Assembly: GCF_016481275.1 (NCBI RefSeq)
Contig: NZ_JAEMNW010000006.1
Coordinates: forward strand, 186,001 to 250,000
Source: Antrihabitans auranticaus
Lineage (GTDB): Bacteria; Actinomycetota; Actinomycetes; Mycobacteriales; Mycobacteriaceae
Reading direction: 5' to 3'
Length of the DNA stretch: 64,000 nucleotides
Positions 51,065 to 58,016 of the stretch are shown in pieces (the first letter of the stretch is position 1; each line of letters opens with the position of its first letter). The position numbers and the translations under genes were made by a program. A model generated the notes under the pieces. The model saw only the letters and a list, made by a program, of their open reading frames with translations, was not told the DNA's origin and did no database searches.

Positions 51065-51378
51065 TGCTGTGACTCCTTCGATTCGAGGTGGCGGCCGAGG
51101 GCGTCGAAGTGGAACTCCCAGAGCCTGCGATAGGGCTCCAGCCAAGCGTCGAGTTCGGCGAACGGCTGCTGCTGCAGGGAGTAGACGCGTCGCTGCGCAT
51201 CGGCACGGGAATTTACGAAACCGTTGTCCCGCAATACTTTCAAATGCTTCGACACCGTCGGCTGGGGCAGTTCGAGGCGTTCGACGAGGTCGCCGACGCT
51301 AGCGCTTCCGGTCCGCAGTACTTCGATGATCCGGCGGCGTTGCGGCTCGGCGACGACGTCGAAGATGTCGATTGCCAT
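51061..51378 (-). CDS. ArsR-family regulator
   Basis: 105 residues. Winged helix: FDVVAEPQRRRIIEVLRTGSASVGDLVERLELPQPTVSKHLKVLRDNGFVNSRADAQRRVYSLQ. No CxC metal motif of the arsenic-sensing type, so it belongs to the SRPBCC-linked group of unknown inducer. It is the first gene of ArsR-SRPBCC-TetR; a perfect inverted repeat inside its promoter (51387-51406) indicates autorepression. Confidence 0.92.
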   Translation of the reverse strand: MAIDIFDVVAEPQRRRIIEVLRTGSASVGDLVERLELPQPTVSKHLKVLRDNGFVNSRADAQRRVYSLQQQPFAELDAWLEPYRRLWEFHFDALGRHLESKESQQ

Positions 51379-51385
51379 GAACCTG

Positions 51386-51415
51386 AATATACGTGCACGC
51401 GTATATACTCGTCAA
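51386..51415 (-). promoter_or_regulatory. Promoter and operator of the ArsR operon
   Basis: On the minus strand, TTGACG (plus 51410-51415) and TATATT (plus 51386-51391) are an 18-base-spaced -35/-10 pair. The inverted repeat ATATACG (51387-51393) and CGTATAT (51400-51406), six bases apart, covers the spacer and the -10, so a bound ArsR dimer would exclude polymerase. Confidence 0.8.
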
Positions 51416-51434
51416 GGCATATATAAGAGCCGCG

Positions 51435-51476
51435 AAAAATGGGTGCTCCCGCTCGGTATCCGAGAAGAAACACCCA
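51435..51476 (-). terminator. Terminator of the 70-residue protein gene
   Basis: Minus-strand hairpin: outer stem TGGGTG / CACCCA, inner stem CTCGG / CCGAG, then TTTTT (plus-strand A run 51435-51439). It lies 38 bases past the stop at 51514 and just before the ArsR promoter. Confidence 0.8.
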
Positions 51477-51513
51477 CTCAGTTGCAGTGCAAACTACGCC
51501 GAACTACGCTCCG

Positions 51514-51726
51514 TCAGGCCAAGCCTTCGGCGAGTAGTTGGTTGCGAATGAAGCGGGCGAGGTCCTTCACCGCATCGCGTTCGTAGAGGTCGATGGTGCG
51601 GCCGGCGTTCTCGCGTTCGGTGATCCAGCGTTCGATAGCATCGTGTGTCACCGAGCCGACGACCATTTTCCTGGTTTGCACTCCTTCGTCTGCGGTCTTC
51701 GACACGTCGCTCATGCCAGAGATCAT
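51514..51726 (-). CDS. Small hypothetical protein, 70 residues
   Basis: ATG 51726 with GGAGATG as ribosome-binding site; an ATG at 51714 is an alternative. Soluble and charged: SVTHDAIERWITERENAGRTIDLYERDAVKDLARFIRNQLLAEGLA looks like two amphipathic helices. No domain recognised. A terminator with a T run follows it, which supports expression as its own unit. Confidence 0.65.
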   Translation of the reverse strand: MISGMSDVSKTADEGVQTRKMVVGSVTHDAIERWITERENAGRTIDLYERDAVKDLARFIRNQLLAEGLA

Positions 51727-51794
51727 CGCATCTCCTACTGCATTGCGTCACACTCCATCGGAGAAACGGTCCCGGCGCGGCGCGTGCCGAACGC

Positions 51795-52079
51795 CTATCG
51801 GCGGTCGTCGAGCATCGTGAGCCACCAGTTCTCCGGTAGGTCTTCGCCCGCATGTGCGGACAGCGTCAGGCCCAACGCCATGCAGACGCCCAAGAGCGCG
51901 AGCCAGATCGCGAACCCGAGCATAGGCACGAAGATCAGCCAATCCATGTCGCGAAGTGGTTCGACCAGGACGAGTAGCGGCGCGAGTGCGAGGGCGATCC
52001 CGATGAACCACGCCGAACCTGCCCTGTCGCATTTGAGGACCAGTCGTAAGAGTCGGTGTCCTGCGGGCTGAGTCGTCAT
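51795..52079 (-). CDS. Small membrane protein, 94 residues
   Basis: Two membrane helices, WFIGIALALAPLLVLV and MDWLIFVPMLGFAIWLALLGVCMALGLTL, after a basic N terminus (HRLLRLVLKCDRAG), and a short acidic tail ENWWLTMLDDRR. No known family. It is 68 bases upstream of the 70-residue gene on the same strand. The 188-base gap 52080-52267 to the divergent gene contains three spaced GTTAAG/GTAAG repeats (52161, 52179, 52201). Confidence 0.7.
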   Translation of the reverse strand: MTTQPAGHRLLRLVLKCDRAGSAWFIGIALALAPLLVLVEPLRDMDWLIFVPMLGFAIWLALLGVCMALGLTLSAHAGEDLPENWWLTMLDDRR

Positions 52080-52267
52080 CGAAGGCCCTCCTCACTGCGA
52101 ATTTCCTGCTGTCCACAGTGACGGTACGAGCGCGGAGGACGCGAGTCGATTACCTCCGACGTAAGCGCTGGGCAGCACGTTAAGCGAACAGCAAGGGCTC
52201 GTTAAGTGCCCCGCAGGAGTCTTCACATGCAGCACGCGAGGGTTGCACCGACTTCCGGGAGGCACGC

Positions 52268-52417
52268 ATGGACAGCACGGCCGCGGCGCAGGACGTATCC
52301 AAGGCGAAGCAGATCACCGACTTCACAATCGTTCTCGCCCTTGTGGCCATCCTCATGGTCGGGATGGCGCTGAGCTTCATGTTTCTCTTTCCGCCGGAGC
52401 CCGGACCGGTTCAGTAG
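52268..52417 (+). CDS. 49-residue single-helix membrane protein
   Basis: ATG 52268 with GGGAGG seven bases upstream, TAG at 52415-52417. MDSTAAAQDVSKAKQITDFT is followed by the helix IVLALVAILMVGMALSFMFLF and a Pro-rich end PPEPGPVQ. Good ribosome-binding site and a clean helix make it a likely real gene. It is 42 bases before the DM13 gene and probably in its operon. Confidence 0.7.
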   Translation: MDSTAAAQDVSKAKQITDFTIVLALVAILMVGMALSFMFLFPPEPGPVQ

Positions 52418-52459
52418 CTCCGGCGTAACGATTTGCGAGCGAAAGCACACGAATACGAC

Positions 52460-53029
52460 ATGGCACAAAACGCACAAACCGCACAGCCGCGGCGCCGGAA
52501 ATTTCTTCGGCCATCCGTCGTGCTGCCAGTGCTGGCAATCGGCGCGATCGTCGTTGCCTTCGGTCTCTTCTGGTTCCAACCGTGGAAGCTCGTGGTCGAC
52601 AAGACCGGCAACGAAGCCATCCCGACCGCGTCCGGACCGCCACCGTCCGGCACGACCGTCGCGCCGAACACCGAGCCGATCGTGCTCGCCCAGGGCGACT
52701 TCATCACCCACGAGCACGGCACGAGCGGTTCCGTCCAGTTACTCCAACTTGCCGACGGGCAACGCGTACTCCGGCTCGAAGACCTCGACACCAGCAACGG
52801 ACCGTTGCTGAAGGTGTATCTCACCGACCAGCCCGTCATCGAGGGTTCCGACGGCTGGCACGTCTTCGACGACGGCCGCTACGAGGACCTCGGCGACCTC
52901 AAATTCAACAAGGGCAGCTCCAACTACGTGATACCTGCCGAGATCGATATCGCCGGGCTCAACAGCGTGTCCATCTGGTGCGATCGCTTCGATGTGTCGT
53001 TCGGCGCGGCCACGCTGACGCCCGTCTAG
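52460..53029 (+). CDS. DM13-domain membrane-anchored protein
   Basis: 189 residues from ATG 52460. One N-terminal helix (VVLPVLAIGAIVVAFGLFWF) anchors an outside domain of about 110 residues. The DM13 pattern is seen in AQGDFITHEHGTSGSVQLLQLADGQRVLRLEDLDTSNGPLLKVYLTD and YVIPAEIDIAGLNSVSIWCDRFDVSFGAATL with a single conserved Cys near the end. DM13 is a proposed redox or electron-transfer domain; its role in bacteria is unknown. Convergent with the ECF sigma gene, four-base overlap. Confidence 0.87.
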   Translation: MAQNAQTAQPRRRKFLRPSVVLPVLAIGAIVVAFGLFWFQPWKLVVDKTGNEAIPTASGPPPSGTTVAPNTEPIVLAQGDFITHEHGTSGSVQLLQLADGQRVLRLEDLDTSNGPLLKVYLTDQPVIEGSDGWHVFDDGRYEDLGDLKFNKGSSNYVIPAEIDIAGLNSVSIWCDRFDVSFGAATLTPV

Positions 53030-54279
53030 CTGTCCAGCTTTTCGGCGCGCATCGTCAGGTAGCGCTGCTGCGGGATGCTCGTCGTGCGCGCGGCCGCTCC
53101 GCGGTAGAAATCACGCGCGGCGGCGAGGTCGCCCGCCATTTCGAGCAGATGTGCGCGGACCGCGTACAAACGGTGGTCGTCCGCAATCCGATCGTCGGAA
53201 GCCAGCTGGGCGAGTAGGTCCAGGCCCGCGCGCGGGCCGCTCGCCATTCCGACAGCGACCGCGCGGTTCAGCGCGACGACGGGATTGTCGGCGATCTTCA
53301 GCAGCACGTCGTACAACGCGACGATCTGTGGCCAGTCGGTATCCGCGCTCGTTTCGGCTTCGTCGTGGACCGCCGCAATTGCCGCCTGCAGCTGGTACGG
53401 ACCCGTGACGCCGGTCGGCAGCGCGGCGGTGATCAGGGCGATTCCTTCGGTGATGTGGTCCGCGTTCCATAGGCTCCGATCTTGTTCGGCCATCGGGATG
53501 AGCGAGCCGTCGCTGCCGGTCCGGGCCGGTCTGCGGGCATCGGTCAGCAGCTGCAGTGCCAGCAGGCCGGTGACCTCACTGTCGTCGGGGAGGAGGGCGT
53601 GGACCAGACGGGTCAGCCGGATTGCCTCGGTGGCGAGGTCGGCGCGTTGCAAGCTCGGACCCGCGGTGCTCGCGTAGCCCTCGTTGAAGATCAGATACAG
53701 GACGTGCAGAACGGTGGCGAGGCGCTCGTTCCGTTCCGCGCCAGCCGGCAGCCGGAAAGGCACGCCGCTGGATTTGACGGTCTTCTTCGCTCTGCTGATC
53801 CGGCGGGTCATCGTCGCTTCGGGAACCAGGAACGCGCGCGCGATTTCCGGAGTCGTCAGGCCGCCCACGGCTCGGAGGGTCAGCGCGATCTGCGACGCCG
53901 CCGAGAGTGCGGGGTGACAGCACAGGAAGAGCAGGATCAGGGTGTCGTCGGAGTCGGTTGCCGACCGGTCGGCGGCCGGTGCCAGCCACCGGTCGGGCAG
54001 AACCCACGCCGCGACAGCGTCCTCCCGGCGTTGGCGTGCGTGCTCGTTGCGAAGCAGATCGGTCAGTCTGCGTGAGGCCACCGTGATGAGCCAGCCGAGT
54101 GGGTTGGCGGGTGTTCCCTCGTTCGGCCACTGCGTCGCCGCGGCGAGCAACGCTTCTTGAACGGCATCCTCGGCGGTGTCGAAATTGCCGTACCTGCGCA
54201 CGAGCGCGCCCAAGACCTGCGGCGCCAGGCAGCGCAGCAGGTCCTCGACGGCTCGGTCAGAATTCGGTCTGCTGGGCAT
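53026..54279 (-). CDS. ECF42-type RNA polymerase sigma factor with C-terminal TPR-like extension
   Basis: 417 residues from ATG 54279. Sigma region 2: RRYGNFDTAEDAVQEALLAAATQW with NPLGWLITVASRRLTDLLRNE. Region 4: LTLRAVGGLTTPEIARAFLVPEATMTRRISRAKKTVK. The 240-residue C-terminal extension is helical and repetitive (TPR-like), ending AARDFYRGAAARTTSIPQQRYLTMRAEKL. This structure and the adjacent DGPF gene are the known hallmarks of group ECF42, which appear to lack an anti-sigma factor and are thought to be controlled through the extension. The start overlaps the DGPF gene by 23 bases. Confidence 0.9.
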   Translation of the reverse strand: MPSRPNSDRAVEDLLRCLAPQVLGALVRRYGNFDTAEDAVQEALLAAATQWPNEGTPANPLGWLITVASRRLTDLLRNEHARQRREDAVAAWVLPDRWLAPAADRSATDSDDTLILLFLCCHPALSAASQIALTLRAVGGLTTPEIARAFLVPEATMTRRISRAKKTVKSSGVPFRLPAGAERNERLATVLHVLYLIFNEGYASTAGPSLQRADLATEAIRLTRLVHALLPDDSEVTGLLALQLLTDARRPARTGSDGSLIPMAEQDRSLWNADHITEGIALITAALPTGVTGPYQLQAAIAAVHDEAETSADTDWPQIVALYDVLLKIADNPVVALNRAVAVGMASGPRAGLDLLAQLASDDRIADDHRLYAVRAHLLEMAGDLAAARDFYRGAAARTTSIPQQRYLTMRAEKLDS

Positions 54280-54655
54280 ATTCGTCGAGCGGACGGATGT
54301 CTGCGTAACCCTTCTCTTCGAATACGCCGCCCGGCGTCGGGCAACCCGACAGTCGGGCCGCGATTTCGGTTGCGCGGTCGAAGCTTTCGCAATCGACCAC
54401 CCAGTAGCCCGCCAAGACTTCCTGCGCTTCGGCGTACGGTCCGTCGGTGACGACGGGTACGCCGTTCTGCAGCCGGACCCGCCTGGTGTGCACCGGAGCG
54501 GAGAGTCCGCGGGTATCGACCAGTTCGCCGGATTCGACGAGTTCGTCGGTGAACTTCTGCATGAACTCGCCCATCGCGGCAAAGTCTTCAGGCTTCCAAC
54601 TGGCCAATTCGGCGTAGTCCTCTTGCGAACCGAAGGTGAGAATTATGTATTTCAT
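54257..54655 (-). CDS. DGPF (YCII-related) domain protein
   Basis: 132 residues. YCII-like fold with the motif VTDGPYAEAQEVLAGYWVVDCESFDRATEIAARL; the DGPF signature is DGPY here. These small proteins accompany ECF42 sigma factors as targets or partners; no enzymatic activity is established. Second gene of the run DUF998, DGPF, sigma factor. Confidence 0.9.
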   Translation of the reverse strand: MKYIILTFGSQEDYAELASWKPEDFAAMGEFMQKFTDELVESGELVDTRGLSAPVHTRRVRLQNGVPVVTDGPYAEAQEVLAGYWVVDCESFDRATEIAARLSGCPTPGGVFEEKGYADIRPLDEYAQQTEF

Positions 54656-54664
54656 CAGGTGTCC

Positions 54665-55318
54665 TCAGTTGTGGGCGAAATGCTGTTGGGGGAGGGGCAG
54701 GGACCGGTTGTTTTCGTGGATGTACCTGGCAGACAAGGCTGCGACGAAGCCGAAGAGGATTGCGGTAGCGATGACGGCTCGTACAGCGAATCCGTCCGGA
54801 CTCGGGAACATCGTGAGCAGTAGCACCGCGCCCGCAGTGGCAAGCGCCCCGCGGTACCAGCGCAGCTCGCCGGCAGCTTTGAAACGGCGCGCGAACACGA
54901 TGGCGCCGACGGTCATGGCGGGTACCGACAGCATGAATCCGATCTCGTGCACTATGCCGTGCACGCTCATGTGGTCGGGCGCTCCCTCCGGCGCGCCGAT
55001 CGGGTACCCGGCGCCGGGATCGGTGACGAAGACGCCGGCGATGATCAATCCGACGCCGAGCGAGCCCACCAGCCGCGGTCCCCAGACATGACCCCGGCCT
55101 GATAGCAGGGTCTGCCGCATGCCCACCGCGCAAGCTGTGAAAAGTAAGCCGGTGACAACGAAATTCGTAATCTGAATCCAGCCGAGATCGCCGAGGGACA
55201 GCAGGCTGATCGGGTGCCTGCCGGGGTCGAACCCGGCGCGCGTCGTCGCCTGCGCGGCCCAGATCAGCGCGAACAGCGGTCCGGCGACAATGCCGCAGCC
55301 CAAGAGTGTGTTCTTCAT
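54665..55318 (-). CDS. DUF998-family membrane protein
   Basis: 217 residues from ATG 55318 (GCGAGG upstream). Six hydrophobic helices with the DUF998 hallmark RHPISLLSLGDLGWIQITNFVVTGLLF and HGIVHEIGFMLS. The function is unknown. It precedes the DGPF gene by nine bases and is probably the first gene of the ECF42 operon. It may be a member of the sigma regulon. Confidence 0.85.
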   Translation of the reverse strand: MKNTLLGCGIVAGPLFALIWAAQATTRAGFDPGRHPISLLSLGDLGWIQITNFVVTGLLFTACAVGMRQTLLSGRGHVWGPRLVGSLGVGLIIAGVFVTDPGAGYPIGAPEGAPDHMSVHGIVHEIGFMLSVPAMTVGAIVFARRFKAAGELRWYRGALATAGAVLLLTMFPSPDGFAVRAVIATAILFGFVAALSARYIHENNRSLPLPQQHFAHN

Positions 55319-55405
55319 AGGTGCCTCGCTCTCTGTTGTGCACCCGTTCGGTGCTTTCAACAGAGACGTCGAAGCTGTGTCTGCGGACCGGACACGGTCC
55401 CGTCG

Positions 55406-55567
55406 CTAGTCGCCGAAGATGAACATGACGACCTGAAAGGCCAGGACAGCGGTGAGGACTCCCGCGATCGCAACGAGCAAGCCTTGCACCCCGGGTGCTG
55501 CTCTGACGTTGCGCAGATAGGCGACGACGAGGAACACCACGATCAACGCGAGACCGGTTGCCAGCAT
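55406..55567 (-). CDS. 53-residue two-helix membrane protein
   Basis: ATG 55567, stop TAG 55406-55408. Helix 1 MLATGLALIVVFLVVAYL, a short loop NVRAAPGVQG, helix 2 LLVAIAGVLTAVLAFQVVMF. Ends IFGD. The upstream sequence lacks a good ribosome-binding site apart from GGGA-like TTCCC-rich sequence on the opposite strand, so this rests on the clean helix pair. Confidence 0.55.
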   Translation of the reverse strand: MLATGLALIVVFLVVAYLRNVRAAPGVQGLLVAIAGVLTAVLAFQVVMFIFGD

Positions 55568-55618
55568 GGGAAAAGTGTTCCACGGCCGGGTCGGCCGAGG
55601 TGGAACACCACCCGTTTT

Positions 55619-56263
55619 TCAGTGTGCGAACAACAGTCCGCAGATGGTCTCGGCCCACCACTGCTCGATGCGGTCCGCCGTCCAGCCGCGTTCGCGGCGC
55701 AAAATGTCGAAGGTGTCGAAAGCGCACACGACCGCGTAGACGTCCAGTGCGGTCGGCACTGTCATGCCGTTGCGCCAGACGCTGGCGGGCCACGTGGCGA
55801 AGACTTCTCGCCGAACCGCCTCACCCCGGCCGCGACCGTCGCGATAGGCGGCGTCGAGCGCTTCGTGCTGACGGCGTCCCTCGAGAATGGTCCGGATGAC
55901 GTCACCGCCGTTCTCGAACAGTCGCCGGTCGAAGCCGACGAACGCGCGCACCTGGGCCTGGGGATCGCCCCAACCGGTCGCGAGTTCCTTCTGGACGCGT
56001 TCGATGTCGGCTTGGGCGTCGGCGCTGTCGATCAGCGACGTCGCGAGTCCGGCCTTGCTGCCGTAGATCGCGTAGACGGTCGCCTCGGAAACACCTGCCG
56101 CTTCCGCGACCGAACGCACAGTCGTGCCCGACCAGCCGTGACTGAGAAAGCGCTCGCGTGCGGCCGCGGCGACGAGTGTTCGTGTCTGCTCGGCCTGTTG
56201 TGCTCGGAGCGGGCTCCGGTAGGCGCGGCCACTCGCTTCGGGTGCCGATTTCTGGCCTGACAT
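55619..56263 (-). CDS. TetR-family regulator
   Basis: 214 residues from ATG 56263 (MSGQKSAPEASG); ATG 56281 is an alternative. Helix-turn-helix: LVAAAARERFLSHGWSGTTVRSVAEAAGVSEATVYAIYGSKAGLATSLID. The ligand domain is helical with a Trp-rich end (ERGWTADRIEQWWAETICGLLF). Divergent from a disrupted membrane protein gene; a 7-base dyad lies between them at 56299-56324, the likely operator. Confidence 0.88.
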   Translation of the reverse strand: MSGQKSAPEASGRAYRSPLRAQQAEQTRTLVAAAARERFLSHGWSGTTVRSVAEAAGVSEATVYAIYGSKAGLATSLIDSADAQADIERVQKELATGWGDPQAQVRAFVGFDRRLFENGGDVIRTILEGRRQHEALDAAYRDGRGRGEAVRREVFATWPASVWRNGMTVPTALDVYAVVCAFDTFDILRRERGWTADRIEQWWAETICGLLFAH

Positions 56264-56298
56264 ATTGCCACTGTACGCCATTGGGCTAGCTAGTCTAT

Positions 56299-56324
56299 AT
56301 TCACTGAGACACTCGCTAGTGAAT
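56299..56324. promoter_or_regulatory. TetR operator candidate between divergent genes
   Basis: Perfect inverted repeat ATTCACT / AGTGAAT with a 12-base spacer, which itself holds CACT-CGCT-AGTG. It lies 36-61 bases from the tetR start and 11 bases before the membrane gene ATG. Confidence 0.5.
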
Positions 56325-56334
56325 TGAGGAAGCC

Positions 56335-56975
56335 ATGGGTGGGAACGGTCGGATCGTTGCAATCGGGTTTGTTGTCGCGGGCGTGTTGTCGCTGATAGGC
56401 GGCCAGATGCATCCGCGCGGCAAGGGGATTCGAAGAACGACTACCTGATCTCGATGCTCGGCAACCCGACCTGGGCGGCGTCACATCTGCTCATGCTCGC
56501 CGGCCTCGTGGTGGCTGTCGCGACCTTCCTCATGGCGAAGCGGGAAGCCGCGTTCGGCCCGTCTGTGTCGACCTGGTTGACGGTCGCGGCGATCGGTTCG
56601 GCCATCGGCGCAGCCGAGTTGGTACCGCACGTGGCGGCGTCGAACGATCTGGAGGGTCTGCAACACCACCACGACACCCCGGTCCTCGACTTCCACCTGA
56701 TGATGCAGGTGCTCGCGACGCCGGCACTGGGTATCACAATCGCTGCCGTGGCAATTGCGGTCGCGCGAGATGCGCGAACGAAGGCTGCGTGGATTCTCGC
56801 CGTCATCGCCGCGATTTCGGGAGTGCTGTACGGCCTCGCCGGGCCGCTCGTGAACTTCACCGAGAGCGTCGCGGTGACGCCGCTCTTCGCGGCGCAGACC
56901 GGTGTGGCGATCTGGCTCCTCGGCACAGGCATTCGGTTGCTCGTGCCGAGCCGCGCCGTGGTTCTCAGTTCGTGA
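56335..56975 (+). pseudogene. Membrane protein gene with a one-base frameshift
   Basis: ATG 56335 (GAGGAAG upstream) starts a hydrophobic helix GRIVAIGFVVAGVLSLIGGQMHPRG, then the frame hits TGA at 56446-56448. The next frame carries on without a gap as DSKNDYLISMLGNPTWAASHLLMLAGLVVAVATFL and four to five more helices up to 56975. Adding one G in the GGGG run at 56424-56427 restores one protein of about 214 residues with a continuous topology. The second part is intact and under coding constraint, so the change is recent, a sequencing error, or a slippery-tract switch. I cannot decide among these. The TetR gene is divergent and probably controls it. Confidence 0.75.
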
Positions 56976-57009
56976 CGCCAGCGGGCCCGTCGTCAGTACT
57001 ATCGGGTTC

Positions 57010-57420
57010 GTGACACGCCGTGAGCCGTTACGGGTCCTGGTCTACAGCGACGACGCGACGACGCGTGCCACGGTGATCCTGGCACTGGGGAAGCGGCCAC
57101 ACCCGGACCTGCCCGAGCTCGAGTACATCGAAGTCGCGACCGGACCTGTCGTCATCCAGCACCTCGACGCCGGAAACATCGATCTCGCGATCCTCGACGG
57201 TGAGGCCGTGCCCGTCGGCGGCATGGGAATCGCCAAGCAACTCAAAGACGAGATCGACCCCTGCCCCCCGATTCTGGTGCTTACCGGCCGGCCCGACGAC
57301 GCCTGGCTCGCGAACTGGTCGCGAGCGGAAGCTGCTGTGCCGCAACCGATCGACCCGATCCGCCTGGGTGCCGAAGTGGTGGCTCTGCTGCGTCGCCGTG
57401 TCGCGTCCCAAGGTGTCTGA
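57010..57420 (+). CDS. Response-regulator-like protein, Rv3143-like
   Basis: 136 residues from GTG 57010. Receiver-type fold: LRVLVYSDDATTRATVILAL, IDLAILDGEAVPVGGMGIAKQLKDE with Asp in LAILDGE at the phosphorylation place, and PILVLTGRPDDAWLANWSRA. The second acidic residue pair and the Lys switch (here VPQPIDP instead of KP) look modified, so phosphorylation is uncertain. Rv3143, a stand-alone receiver, lies just upstream of nuoA in M. tuberculosis and this gene has the same position. Confidence 0.87.
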   Translation: MTRREPLRVLVYSDDATTRATVILALGKRPHPDLPELEYIEVATGPVVIQHLDAGNIDLAILDGEAVPVGGMGIAKQLKDEIDPCPPILVLTGRPDDAWLANWSRAEAAVPQPIDPIRLGAEVVALLRRRVASQGV

Positions 57421-57425
57421 CCAGC

Positions 57426-57448
57426 ACTTTTGTTGGATCTCCAAAAGT
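57426..57448. promoter_or_regulatory. AT-rich dyad between the receiver gene and nuoA
   Basis: ACTTTTG and CAAAAGT are perfect arms nine bases apart, starting five bases after the receiver gene stop. It may terminate that gene or bind a nuo regulator. The rest of the 213-base gap 57421-57633 holds a possible 35-codon ORF (57530-57637) ending ATGA on the nuoA start. Confidence 0.35.
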
Positions 57449-57529
57449 TGAAAACCAAACCAAGTGCGGACTCCCGATATCGCGCTTAGTCTGTGTCTTA
57501 GCTCACATGCGCATAGCCCGGCGACTTCG

Positions 57530-57637
57530 ATGAGCGGAGGGATCCTGGTCACGCCACGCAGTGTCAGCAGCACCCGATTCGACGGTTTTGCGCTGTCCAC
57601 CAGCGCCGCGGGGATGTCGGAAACGGGGTCCGCATGA
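57530..57637 (+). CDS. Possible leader ORF overlapping the nuoA start
   Basis: ATG 57530 to TGA 57635-57637, 35 codons. The peptide is Ser/Gly/Ala-rich (MSGGILVTPRSVSSTRFDGF and onward) without a helix or domain. The stop overlaps the nuoA ATG as ATGA, the geometry of translational coupling. The ribosome-binding site is poor, so it may be chance. Confidence 0.25.
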   Translation: MSGGILVTPRSVSSTRFDGFALSTSAAGMSETGSA

Positions 57638-57993
57638 ACGTCTACATCCCGATTCTCGTGCTCGGAGCGCTCGCTGCCGGCTTTGCGATCTTCTCGGTCG
57701 TCATGGCGTCGATCGTGGGACCCAAGCGCTACAACCGCGCGAAACTGGAAGCCTACGAATGCGGCATCGAACCGACGCCGCACACGGACGGCCCCGGCCG
57801 TTTTCCTGTGAAGTTCTACCTGACAGCGATGTTGTTCATCATCTTCGACATCGAGATCGTCTTTCTCTATCCGTGGGCGGTCCACTTCGACGCCCTCGGC
57901 GTTTTCGGGCTGGCCGCAATGGCTTTGTTCATCTTCAACGTGTCGGTCGCCTATGCGTACGAATGGCGCCGGGGCGGTCTGAGTTGGGAATAG
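57634..57993 (+). CDS. nuoA: NADH-quinone oxidoreductase subunit A
   Basis: 119 residues, three membrane helices (VYIPILVLGALAAGFAIFSVV; FYLTAMLFIIFDIEIVFLYPWAV; ALGVFGLAAMALFIFNVSVAYAYEW). The loop with the conserved Cys, EAYECGIEPTPHTDGPGRFPVKFYLT, and the FDIEIVFLYPWA acidic helix are the subunit signatures. Part of the membrane arm of complex I near the quinone site. First gene of the nuo operon seen here. Confidence 0.96.
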   Translation: MNVYIPILVLGALAAGFAIFSVVMASIVGPKRYNRAKLEAYECGIEPTPHTDGPGRFPVKFYLTAMLFIIFDIEIVFLYPWAVHFDALGVFGLAAMALFIFNVSVAYAYEWRRGGLSWE

Positions 57994-58016
57994 CGGACAA
58001 GTGAGAAGAGTCTGAG

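Noticed and set aside
50040-51206. A 388-codon minus frame spanning the TetR and SRPBCC genes
   Set aside because: Shifted reading of two well-supported genes that have their own starts and an ATGA coupling with ArsR.
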